This document shows positions 23,791-33,483 of a stretch of DNA of 64,000 nucleotides, piece after piece. The notes under the pieces were generated by a model. That model saw nothing but the letters and a program-made list of their open reading frames with translations. It was not told the origin of the DNA and searched no databases. Both the position numbers and the translations under genes were made by a program. The stretch's first letter is position 1. Each line of letters opens with the position of its first letter. Origin of the DNA: Heliocidaris erythrogramma (lineage: Eukaryota; Echinodermata; Echinoidea; Camarodonta; Echinometridae); contig CM046854.1 of NCBI GenBank assembly GCA_025617745.1, positions 60,841,606-60,905,605 on the forward strand, written 5' to 3'.

Positions 23791-24164
23791 AGTATGGATA
23801 TCATTGTCAGTAAAAATATACATGTAGTTCATTTACAGGAATTTTTCAAAGTTGGGTTTCCTTTTTTTAACGCGCAGTATATACTGTTTACAATACGTTA
23901 AGGATTCTGGGTATTTTCTTTGCTTCTTATAGGCGCCTCCCTGGCCCTTTTTGTCCCCTGCTTTTGGTATCCACGGGCGGGGAATAATCCCCAGAATGCC
24001 CGATGGTTGGGACGCACTTTGTAAGGGCCGCGGTGCCTTATATTTCATAAATTCATTTTTAAACTTTGAATACCCGGAGGGAGAACTTTTTCAGGCGGTG
24101 GAACAGCTCACTATCGTATGCACGACCGAGCATTTAACCTGATCTTTGTGACATAATATCCACA

Positions 24165-26310
24165 TTTTCTTCACTTTTTTCTATTCTTTTTTCTACGATC
24201 ACTTAAATCATTAGTGTAGCTACGGGTGGGCGGGGGAGGGGGAGGGAGGGGGAGGGGGAAGAAAGGGGAGGTGAAAGGGAAGTGAAAATAAGGTGACAGG
24301 ACCCCTCACAATCCTCCCCTTGGTCTTATTATCCCCACTCCTCTATACCAGAATAAATAGGAACAGACATTCTAAAATGCAAATATACCGGTAACTAGAT
24401 TTTGGCTGATTATGCTTGTTCCGAAAGTGTGGGTATGTCCCATCTGTTCATAATGATATCACTTAATTAAAAACCACCTGGTGTTTACCAACACTCTAAC
24501 TAATCCTAACCAACATATATCATTGGCTTCATGTTGTAAATGAAAGCACCAATCCTTCGAACTAAAATGCAATCTACTGCTGGGCGTTTCAAAAAAAAAA
24601 AAAGGAAACCCAACTTTGAAAATTTCCTACAAGCTGACTATCTATTTACAAGCGTTTAATTTCATACCATATGAAAGAGTAATTAATTTGCTTTCCATTG
24701 ATAACTTGTTTAGGTTTCCATGGTCACGCATCAATGAACACCTTTGTCTTCAAAATTTTGTGCAAAATTCCAGTTGGTTCACTTTCTTGTAAAACACAAT
24801 AGGCATGCTCTTCTTGGCCATCCGTTAGTAAGCAAATCTCATAATGATTAATTTTGCGCCTTAACAAAGAGTCTTATGAACTTCACAAAGAATGGAATGA
24901 GTTGTTAGTCATAAACTTTGACCAAGAAGAAGTGAGATCTTCAGAGAGCATAGAGAACATTTGTCTTAAGTGCTGCAGGCATCTTCCGCCAATTTTCAAC
25001 TAAAAGCTGAATATCAGCAAAGTAAAATCTTGAATCACATGCACGTATGAGTTGTTTTTTTTTACTTTCCTTCTTTATGCTCTTTGTCTTTGATTTGCAA
25101 TTCTTTGTGATATTACAATCCTTTAGGTTCGCACTGACTTTTTTTTTTGGCATGCAACCTCGTTAAAATTCACCGAGGCTGTTTTTTTTTGCAAAATGAT
25201 TCCTATCTCAAAGGGTTTTGTTTTATAAAGCAAAAAACCCGAATCATGGGTGAATAACATCTCATGAACACAAGCTTGGAAAAGAAAATATCGACAATGG
25301 GAATTGGAACACCCAGGCCATGTCACAAAAGGCATCTCCTAAACATCATGCCCATTTTGTTTTACAAGAAAGTGAACCAACTAGATTTTTGCACAAATTT
25401 TTGAAGACAGTATTAAGTGATGCGTGACCCTGGAAACTTAAACTTAAACAAGTTACCAGTGGAAAGAATATGAACATCACAATAGCTACGTTAATTCGGG
25501 ACTTGTGGTTTCGAAACTTTAAGTTAGCGAAACTTTAGGTTAACGAAACCAAGACCCCCTAACCGCAAAGAGGGTTCACACGAGTAGATACTACCGATTG
25601 TGTGTACAATCGCGCGAAGGGTATGACCCGGAAATTTAACCTGAACAGCGAGTTCATCCTTAACCACAAGCATTCTAAACTTTATTCCGTTCACATGGGC
25701 CGTAACTTCGATGGAGGACCCCCACCGCTCGTGGTTTCGTCCTTAACCACGAGCTCGCTTGTGGTTCTAGAATTACAAGTAAACTTAAAGTTTCGAAACT
25801 ACGAGTCCGTTTATACGGGCTGAAACTACAAGATAACTGCAAGTTAACTTAAAGTTTTGAAACTGTAAGCGAAACTTAAAGTTTAGCTCCTACCGTGTGA
25901 ACGTAACTAGGCTATAGTATGGATATCATTGTCAGTAAACATATAGTTCATTTACAGGAATTTTTCAAAGTTGGGTTTGCTTTTTTTTAATGCCCAGTAT
26001 ATAGTTTTTAAAATATTCTGCGTATTTTCTTTGCTTCCCATAGGCGCCTCCCCTAGCCCTTTTGGTCCCCTGCTTTTGGTATCCACGGGCGGGGAATAAT
26101 CCCCAGAATGCCCGATGGTTGGGAGGCACTTTGTAAGGGCCGCGGTGCCTTATATTTCATAAATTCATTTTTAAACTTTGAATACCCGGAGGGAGAACTT
26201 TTTCAGGCGGTGGAACAGCTCACTATCGTATGCACGACCGAGCATGCACCCTGTTTACCGCTCAGCATGTCAGCCCATTGCAAGGGGAGAAAGTTCGATT
26301 CATGAATAGC
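24165..26310. repeat. Long non-coding repeat unit, copy 2 (tandem)
   Basis: Follows copy 1 directly and matches it through the GGTGTAGCTACGGG start, the CAGTTGGTTCACTTTCTTG block and the AAACTTTAAGTT block (25490-25910). It ends after CACGACCGAGCAT. It lacks the 932-bp element and one internal repeat. Confidence 0.8.
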
Positions 26311-26680
26311 GGGTTGCGCATGTGTGTGCCTGTAAAATTTTACTCAGCCTCTCACTGTTGATTTTTTATCCCCATTCCTATTCTATTTTGCTTTTACTTT
26401 GGTTCTCTATATTTCACATCTCTTTATCTGTAATTTCTACTCTACGTGATTTTCTGCATTTTTCTCTTTCACTGTAATGCGGGGTATATGTTTTAACACC
26501 ATAGTCTCTTCTGTCATTTTTATCAACAACTAAATTGACATGAATAGGGAAAATGGCCTTCATACCGTTATTCCCTTATGACAGTGTAAACCGATATGTA
26601 GACATCATTTTATTTTCCTTTTAGTCCATGGCACCTGGTTATGGCACATAACCGATGGTGGTCTCTCAATTAACCTGATC
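26311..26680. other. No gene seen
   Basis: Non-coding, pyrimidine-rich sequence between duplicated blocks. Confidence 0.5.
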
Positions 26681-26990
26681 CTTGTACCACTCCTCTACCA
26701 AAATAAATAGAAACAGACATTCTAAAATGCAAATATACTGGTACCTAGAGGTTGGCTGATTAAGATTGTAGACATCCAGGTAAATTTTATACAAATACAA
26801 TGAGAGATCCATGTCATTTTCCTCTCTGAATATAAAGCATATTTTTTGTCCCATTTGTTCATAATTGTGTCATCAATATCACTTTAACCACCTGGTGTTT
26901 ACCAACCCTCCAACTCACCCTAACCAACATTCATCATTGGCTTACGTTATAAGTGAGAGCACCAATCATTCGAACTGAAATGTAATGTTA
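26681..26990. repeat. Partial copy of the duplicated unit
   Basis: Matches 20920-21130, 24330-24550 and 62610-62830, for example AATAAATAGAAACAGACATTC. It has about 80 extra bases in the middle. Confidence 0.75.
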
Positions 26991-27324
26991 AATATTTCCT
27001 TACCTACCAGTACTCAGTTTCATACAATACATTTGAAATAATATCTCCACCAAAACCGCATACGCTTTTCTCCTTTATTTCTAATTGTGAATATAGGGGG
27101 AATTGTGGGTATAGTTAGCAAATCTATATTTTCTATGTCACAGTAATCGCCTTTTTAAACAGATGCGAATCGTGCCAATCCATGACATGATATCACTAAA
27201 TATTGCTACTTTTATGTTCAACGTGTATCTCTACCAAAGCCATTTAAAGATCATTTCACTCAGAATATTGTAAAATACATAATTATTATACAAGATCTGC
27301 TCAAAAATGTTACCTTCCTTTTAT

Positions 27325-27486
27325 ACACCGAACTCGTATTACCAAAGACAGTGTACGTGTATTTTCTCATGGCCCACTGCCTGGTATGGAACAATCGACC
27401 TGAATCCATCAAAAAACGTAAATCATTACAACATTTCAAACGTTTGTATAAGGGTCATTTAAACTTAAATTACATAAAATGCTAAT
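27325..27486 (+). pseudogene. LINE reverse transcriptase C-terminal relic
   Basis: Minus one frameshift, the strand reads TRITKDSVRVFSHGPL, then WNNRPESIKKRKSLQHFKRL and a stop after NYIKC at 27486. The pattern W-N-x-x-P, charged residues, S-x-x-x-F-K, hydrophobic end is that of the C terminus of CR1/Jockey-like LINE proteins. The rest of the element is not recognisable. Confidence 0.6.
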
Positions 27487-27937
27487 ATGTAAAAGGTATA
27501 AAAAAGTACTCCTAAAATCTAAGTTTCTCTCCTCTCCTCTTTCTTTCTTTAATTCATCTGTTCTATCCGTAGTTTAGAATATTCGTTCTATGTTTTCTAA
27601 TTTTAAAATGTTTCAATTTCAATTTAATGTGTATTTTCAGGGGATCATCTATGAAAAAATGAGCCTATATAGTTTTTTATGATTACCCACTTTTTATCTG
27701 CAATCAGTCATTAAACATGCATGTATGTATTTATTTATTGAACTTTATTGACATATCCATCAATATTTTGTTCGAATAAAACATCAATAATCAGAACAAT
27801 AATAATAATCATCATAATAAGAGTAACACAGTCATGACAAAAACAGAACAGTAATGTATCGTGAGTATAGCACTCAAAACATAAACAGAAACAAAAACAA
27901 AATACTCATATATATAATTGATCAACTATATACATGC
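27487..27937. other. No gene seen
   Basis: Non-coding and AT-rich. A stretch with GAACTTTATTGACA near 27740 resembles a LINE 3' end on the minus strand. Confidence 0.45.
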
Positions 27938-28062
27938 TAGTAAACGAAGAAGCTTGACTGGGGAGGAATTTTTAATTTGTAAACAAATCTTTCGGCATAT
28001 TACTCCCAGTGTTAAAGATCGTATGCTCGATCTGTAATGAAAAACACAAGTCAGAAAAAATT

Positions 28063-28135
28063 GGAACCAGCGGGATTCGAACCTGTCATCTACTGCTTGC
28101 CGGGCAGCGACTTAACCACCAGGCTATTCTGGTTC
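28063..28135 (-). ncRNA. tRNA-like sequence, Ala(GGC)-like, copy 1
   Basis: 73 bases on the minus strand. The 7-bp acceptor helix GAACCAG/CTGGTTC is perfect. The anticodon helix of five pairs closes a 7-base loop with GGC at the anticodon. The B box is GGTTCGAATCC, and the run TTTTTT follows three bases after the 3' end, as a Pol III terminator would. The D and T helices pair poorly, and base 33 is C rather than U. It is most likely a tRNA-derived SINE head or pseudogene. Confidence 0.55.
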
Positions 28136-28351
28136 ACGGCCAAGTCACGACGAACTAGAATCAAATACCCAAGATCCTCTTCTTTCTGACTCATTAATAT
28201 TCAAACGGTCCGCCGTAGACAATGGTTAGTAAACGAAGAAGCTTGACTGGGGAGGAATTTTTAATTTGTAAACAAATCTTTCGGCATATTACTCCCAGTG
28301 TTAAAGATCGTATGCTCGATCTGTAATGAAAAACACAAGTCAGAAAAAATT

Positions 28352-28424
28352 GGAACCAGCGGGATTCGAACCTGTCATCTACTGCTTGCCGGGCAGCGAC
28401 TTAACCACCAGGCTATTCTGGTTC
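28352..28424 (-). ncRNA. tRNA-like sequence, copy 2
   Basis: Identical to copy 1 as far as read, in the same orientation and with the same T run downstream. Confidence 0.55.
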
Positions 28425-28714
28425 ACGGCCAAGTCACGACGAACTAGAATCAAATACCCAAGATCCTCTTCTTTCTGACTCATTAATATTACTCCCAGTG
28501 TTAAAGATCGTATGCTCGATCTGTAATGAAAAACACAAGTAATGAAAAACACAAGTAATATGCCGAAAGATTTGTTTACAAATTAAAAATTCCTCCCCAG
28601 TCAAGCTTCTTCGTTTTTTACTAACCATTGTCTACGGCGGACCGTTTGAATATTAATGAGTCAGAAAGAAGAGGATCTTGGGTATTTGATTCTAGTTCGT
28701 CGTGACTTGGCCGT

Positions 28715-28787
28715 GAACCAGAATAGCCTGGTGGTTAAGTCGCTGCCCGGCAAGCAGTAGATGACAGGTTCGAATCCCGCTGGTTCC
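28715..28787 (+). ncRNA. tRNA-like sequence, copy 3 (inverted)
   Basis: Same 73 bases on the plus strand, with the B box at 28767-28777 and a T run at 28791-28796. Confidence 0.55.
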
Positions 28788-29022
28788 AATTTTTTCTGAC
28801 TTGTGTTTTTCATTACAGATCGAGCATACGATCTTTAACACTGGGAGTAATATGCCGAAAGATTTGTTTATATACATGCTCTTTCATTAAATATTGATTA
28901 TCAGATTATGTACAACTAGTGTAAGGTGATGAGAAAAAGAGCCATTAAAAGAATTATATACATAATACACTATATATATATATATATATATATGATAAAT
29001 AATTTGAAGGTTACCACGTTGA

Positions 29023-29310
29023 TCAATAGTATATAGCAAAAAGAAAAATGGCAAATTCTTGTATGAGAGCGTCTTCTTTGAGTGACATTATAAATATGAA
29101 TCTCTCCAAACTGTTTATGTTTTCAAAGTTATCATTGTGTGCCTTAAGATTATCAAAAAACAATTGTCTTCTTATTCTAAATTCATCACATTGCATGACA
29201 TAATGGAATTCGTCTCCTCCTGTCAGCATACTACATTCTTCACGAAAACATATATTCGCTGCTATTTTGTGAGGGCGATGATATCTTCGCTTTTCAATTG
29301 GTAGGTTATG
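29023..29310 (-). pseudogene. LINE reverse transcriptase C-terminal relic
   Basis: The minus-strand frame reads HNLPIEKRRYHRP, a cysteine pair (ICFREEC), then GGDEFHYVMQCDEFR and a hydrophobic end. This C-x(n)-C-x(n)-H-x(n)-C arrangement with D-E-x-H-Y is the usual C-terminal region of many non-LTR reverse transcriptases. Nothing upstream is recognisable, so only the tail is left. Confidence 0.65.
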
Positions 29311-29569
29311 CTAACTTATGCGAAGTTTGCAGATGATTTGTCTTATGTTTATATCAGTAAAAAGTTTTAGATATTTTTCCCCTTCGATGTAAGTTTTGAA
29401 TAATCGATATGTCCGCAATTTGTTACCCTCTCCATTGGTTTTACCATGGAAAAGGTCAGGTTTTATACATGTATTGTATATATTGTATATATGATTTTCT
29501 TAAGAGAGTGACAATAATGAAATTAAACTAAAAAAGTTATTTCACAATATTTTCATGGTTGATTAAAAC

Positions 29570-30242
29570 AAAATCTGCTGTTGTCAACAAAGCAAAAGCA
29601 ATTCTTTACCACAATATTAGGGATATCTTCAAATGACTCAAAAGAATCATTTTTCAAAGTCGCATTGATAAAAAAAAAACGTTTTAATGTATTTCCCAAT
29701 TCCTTCTCCCTTTCCTTTCTTCCTCTGTATCCCCTCTTCATCCTCCCCTCTGTCTCTTTAAAAAAATGATGACGAGTTCAGTGCTCAATGTATTCTGTTT
29801 ATGAGTGCTGACAAAACTGAATGTAATCGGAAATATTAGCATTAAATAATATATAACCAATGATTTTTAAAAGAATACTCAAATGTATCATTTGAAATAT
29901 TAGGTGAAGAAACACCCATAACAAATAGACCAGTTTGGTATTTTTCCTGAAATATTACATTAAAAAAATTCCTACAAATATAAAATCAAATAAACTAAGT
30001 ATCTTATGAATGGTATTTTGAGGGACGTTACAAAACTTCAAGCTCCATTAAAGTGAAAATTGACTTTATCTCCCAAAGGATGTATGATACAGTAAGCAAA
30101 TACAATTAGCTACGACAATCCCCCACCCCCTTCCGAAATGCATGGGACATGTATAGTAAAATGCACCGACAGAGATTAAATCTGCAAATGCCGAATGGTT
30201 ATATGTAAAAAAAAGGAAGACGTTTCATGACATTAACCATAG

Positions 30243-30243
<1 letters not shown>
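29570..30243. repeat. FUT-B 3' flank, shared with 8810-9440
   Basis: Non-coding sequence matching downstream of FUT-A with many small differences. This copy is therefore older than the FUT-A/FUT-C split. Confidence 0.75.
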
Positions 30244-30299
<56 letters not shown>

Positions 30300-31150
30300 T
30301 AGGCACTTTCAAAACAAAATCAAGAAACAATATACAATGTACATACAGTGTGCATTGTACTTGAATGAATACAATAGTTTCATTGACACTTGCGCACCCT
30401 ACCAGGTGGCCTGGGTGAGGAACAGGTCCACAGGCCTTCCTTCCCACACCTGATCGGGTGCGCAAGCATCTTAACATACCATGTGGATTAAACATAGAAT
30501 AATATCACATTAAAAGATATGACTGATTAGAAGTTCAGACATAATATACATATAGCTTGATTAAGATCATAAAGTAATGCCAGGCATAGAGCGGAGGAAA
30601 AGGGAGAAGACAGTGGAGAGAGCTGGATGGGTAGACTGTGCAGAAAAATAACAAGTTCTGGATCATGGCTGAGATGTAATTTGCAAAAAATTAAAATAAA
30701 AATTAAAATAGATTATGAATACTATATAAGACCAGAATCTACTCAGTTATTATAGTACTCCAGTTATATATCAGTAATTAATACGAAATAAATCCAGACA
30801 GTATTTCATGTGTATGTGTGCACAGAAATACGACATTCATAATTATCCATTTTATCAATAGCAAACTTAATATAGGTGTAAAGTGTAATCTTTACTAAAC
30901 ATTATTTCCTCAAGTTCTTTTGGTTCTAATCCTAGAGTTCAAGTTATTTTCAGAATATCCTTTTTGAGGAAACGTAGGATATGTTCGATATTACCTGACA
31001 GGCCCGTAGCCAGGGTTTCTAAAGGGGTGGGTCGTTTTTGGCAAAAGTGGACCTTCTTGTCATAATCAATACTTCGCTGTTTATCAAGCCATACATAGAA
31101 TTAACAAAAAATGAAACCATTAAGAAAGTTCTCCTAGTTTATATTTAAAA
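30244..31150. other. Insertion of about 0.9 kb in the FUT-B 3' flank
   Basis: It starts with an ATT microsatellite (30244-30297), which looks like a retroposon tail in reverse. It includes an 11-bp inverted pair CTTGCGCACCC/GGGTGCGCAAG at 30389-30399 and 30456-30466, and a CAGGCCCGTAGCCAGGG word near 31000 typical of DNA-element ends. No coding frame is seen. The FUT-A flank lacks it. Confidence 0.55.
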
Positions 31151-31307
31151 TAGAGATTGGCAAATATAAGTTAAATCATATCAATGCATACTAAATAACA
31201 ATCTAACCAGTGGACATGATGTGTGGTAGTGCATAGCAGGTAGTAAAGGAAGAGAAGTAAGATAGTAGTAGGGGCTGTTGAACGAAGGTCCACCAATAGT
31301 TTTGGTT

Positions 31308-32546
31308 TTAGAAATCGTGAGGGAATCTGGACGCGTTATAGGCACATTGCTTTGGCCACAAATTATATATTGTTGAATTAGCCCCCGCTTTGCTAATGCC
31401 TCCGGGTAAACCCTGTTCATAAGCCAAAAACTTTGCTAATATCTGGCAATGAAACGACGGTTTTTTGCTCCCGTTTAATGAGCCATGTCCTTTCCACTTG
31501 AAAAATGAATTGTAAAGGGTATCATTTGAACCCACAAGATTCAGATAGTTAACAAGTTCTTTCATGGAGCGAAAGTCTTGGAGATGGATGAAAGAATTCG
31601 GGGGAGCGACTCGCTCATAATCTCCCCTCGGCGGCCCATAAACGATAGGCAAGAGGTCATGTTGTAGGGCATTTTCCCAAAACTTCTCAGTAATGTAATC
31701 TCTGCATTCGCTGTTCTCCACTGCCAAGTAGAATTTGTAGGTACGGAGGGTCTTCCAGCAACTTTCGGACCTTCGAATGCAACCCGGTTTACCACACCCT
31801 CCGTAGATATCCACTTGGATGTGCTCGGAAAGTTTCTTGACAAAGTCGAATCGTTTCCATGTAGTTCCTTTACAATTTGATGCCGCCCAAGCCACCATAT
31901 TAGGTCTTCCCTGAGCCCAGTTTCGACGATCATCCTGAGTTATTTCTGGTGTGATCTTGTCGTAAGAACCATAGGGAATGTAGAAAGTCGAGGATGGTCG
32001 ATGTGTGGCGGTGTAGTTGTATAAGTGCTGAAACTCCTTTTGCGGAAATGCACGAGCCTCCTGACTGTAAAAAACCCAGGCTTGATGGGGAGGGCGTCTC
32101 TTCTGCATTTCAGCCCAGTCCCACTGTGATCGAAGAATATCATGAAGCACAACATGGCTCTCACGTATTGTCTCAAAGCTATTATCTACAACTAAACGCA
32201 CCCTGCAATCTAATCCTGGGCATTCCTCGACGCGTTCTGGCACTTGGAGCGTCTTACTATCTACCCATTGCTGGATCTGACGGTAACAAGGCGGCTTGGG
32301 CTCCGATGGCTCCATTTGCGGTTCTTGGGCTTCATTTTTCAGTTGAGAACCGGAACTCTTAGACATGGTTGTCGTAGGCCCAACAGCTGCTTGGTTATTA
32401 AACATGGTAAGTTTCCCTATACGAATTCCCGGCGCCTGCACCGAGTAGTGGTGGCTATAGCTAATCAGTACACTATATGCGGAGTATAGTATGACTGTGA
32501 TGAACACGCATGTCACCATCATCAAAAACAGCCGTTGTCCCTTCAT
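31308..32546 (-). CDS. FUT-B: alpha-1,3-fucosyltransferase, GT10 family, intact
   Basis: A single-exon coding region of 412 residues. The ATG at 32546-32544 was chosen because it gives a short cytosolic N terminus directly before the membrane segment. The frame stays open to 32567, but with no ATG, and a splice acceptor (TTTAG) sits at its edge, so a 5' non-coding exon is likely. Residues 5-29 form a signal anchor, followed by a stem to about residue 90. The catalytic region shows WAASNC (220-225), HIQVDIYGGCG (242-252), YKFYLAVENSECRDYITEKF (270-289), GPPRGDYERV (304-313), SFIHLQDF (318-325) and FFKWK (348-352). These are the conserved GDP-fucose-binding and fold motifs of GT10. N-glycosylation sites are at N177, N341, N358, N390 and N404. 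By family, it is a Golgi type II enzyme moving fucose from GDP-fucose to GlcNAc in lactosamine chains. Acceptor specificity cannot be read. It is the only intact copy in the window. Confidence 0.93.
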   Translation of the reverse strand: MKGQRLFLMMVTCVFITVILYSAYSVLISYSHHYSVQAPGIRIGKLTMFNNQAAVGPTTTMSKSSGSQLKNEAQEPQMEPSEPKPPCYRQIQQWVDSKTLQVPERVEECPGLDCRVRLVVDNSFETIRESHVVLHDILRSQWDWAEMQKRRPPHQAWVFYSQEARAFPQKEFQHLYNYTATHRPSSTFYIPYGSYDKITPEITQDDRRNWAQGRPNMVAWAASNCKGTTWKRFDFVKKLSEHIQVDIYGGCGKPGCIRRSESCWKTLRTYKFYLAVENSECRDYITEKFWENALQHDLLPIVYGPPRGDYERVAPPNSFIHLQDFRSMKELVNYLNLVGSNDTLYNSFFKWKGHGSLNGSKKPSFHCQILAKFLAYEQGLPGGISKAGANSTIYNLWPKQCAYNASRFPHDF

Positions 32547-32567
32547 CTTTTCGTCGTTTCGATACAA

Positions 32568-33036
32568 CCTAAACTATAAGACAGTTAGTTAATTTGAATT
32601 AAATGCCAACATAGCGATGATCTGCAATCGTACAGCACGCGGATAGTGTTCAACTACTTTCAACAGATTTCAGTAGTTTGAGGCAGCGGATTAAAGCAAT
32701 GTCAAGTTCAGCAGCACATGATGAAAAAAAAAATGTGTATACTCCGAACTTCGAACAATTCTAGCAAACACAGTTCCAAATCCACCCCAAAGGTAATGTA
32801 ACTCACATACGAGTTGTTGCACTTATGATAATGATTTAGCTTATAATAGCTATAATTATAGCTAGACGCCAACATATGGTCACAGCATAGCCTCAAATCC
32901 TTGATAAGGCTACAGAGCTCTCATTGTTCCGTACATCGGGTTGCAGCAATGCATACTAGTGCAAGCTGTTGTCTCGCCTCATCTGTAGAATGTATTTCCT
33001 GCGGCCAAAACATCATAAAGCTATTATGTATGTAAC
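32568..33036. promoter_or_regulatory. FUT-B 5' flank (intron or promoter side)
   Basis: Sequence upstream of the coding exon matches the FUT-C flank in two parts: 53117-53222 and 58908-59300. CAACA at 32661-32665 corresponds to the target site used by the LTR retrotransposon there. The TTTAG at its FUT-proximal end is the proposed splice acceptor. No TATA box or initiator could be assigned. Confidence 0.5.
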
Positions 33037-33475
33037 CAGGGGCGGATCCAGGATTTTGTATAAGGGGGGGGGGGGGGGGCACAAATGCAGGTTTGTCAAC
33101 TTTTGGAAAAGGGAGACCCGTATATTTTTCGTTTCGCCAGCTGGGCATGGGCGCCAATCCTCACAGGAATTCTATTCAAGTGGGGGGGGGGGGGGGGGGG
33201 GGGGGGGGACACACCTGGATGCAACAATAGGGTGTCCCCCCCCCCCCCCACTTGAATAGAATTCCTGTGAGGATTGGCGCCCATGCAGCTGGGTGAAGTT
33301 TCCTCCCATAATTCTCGGACCAAAAAAAAGGTTATCATTCTAAAAAAAAAGGGGGTCACAATCGCAAAAAGGGCGGATTCTTTATGCTCAAAATGCATTC
33401 TTTTCTTCCAAGGGGGGGGGGGGGGAAGGGCCGGATGTGCCCCTACCCCCCCCCCCCCCCCCAGATCCGCCACTG
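33037..33475. mobile_element. hAT-like MITE with G/C-run interior
   Basis: The ends are CAGGGGCGGATCCAGG and CAGATCCGCCACTG (the latter being the inverse of CAGTGGCGGATCTG). The flanks are TATGTAAC (33029-33036) and CATGTAAC (33476-33483), an 8-bp target duplication with one change. An inner palindrome has arms of about 40 bases (33147-33187 and 33246-33287) separated by long G and C runs. It is non-coding and of the same end type as the element at 892-4265. Confidence 0.85.
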
Positions 33476-33483
33476 CATGTAAC

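Larger units (their letters stand above)
20761..24164. repeat. Long non-coding repeat unit, copy 1
   Basis: The unit begins near TTCTTCACTCTTTTCTATTC and holds a G-run element end (20816-20833, after TGGTGTAGCTACGGG). It also has a block repeated internally (about 21287-21440 and 21530-21700). Copy 2 follows in tandem at 24165-26310, and the FUT-C segment has a copy at 62465-64000. Copy 1 is longer because it contains the 932-bp TTAA element. No convincing coding frame is present. Confidence 0.8.
27938..28870. repeat. Cluster of tRNA-like repeats: two direct units and one inverted
   Basis: Unit 1 (27938-28225) and unit 2 (28227-28490) are almost identical head-to-tail copies. A partial third piece lies at 28491-28556. 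An inverted copy follows at 28558-28870. Each complete unit contains a tRNA-like core. Near identity of all copies implies recent duplication. Confidence 0.92.

Noticed and set aside
28063-28787. Functional tRNA-Ala genes
   Set aside because: Weak D and T helices, C at position 33 and an unusual GGC anticodon argue for tRNA-like repeats.
31562-32489. ORFs overlapping FUT-B in other frames and on the plus strand
   Set aside because: Shadows of the fucosyltransferase frame; equivalents recur only because the paralogues share sequence.
31308-32567. FUT-B start at 32567
   Set aside because: The codon there is TTG; the first ATG is at 32546 and a splice acceptor borders the upstream part.
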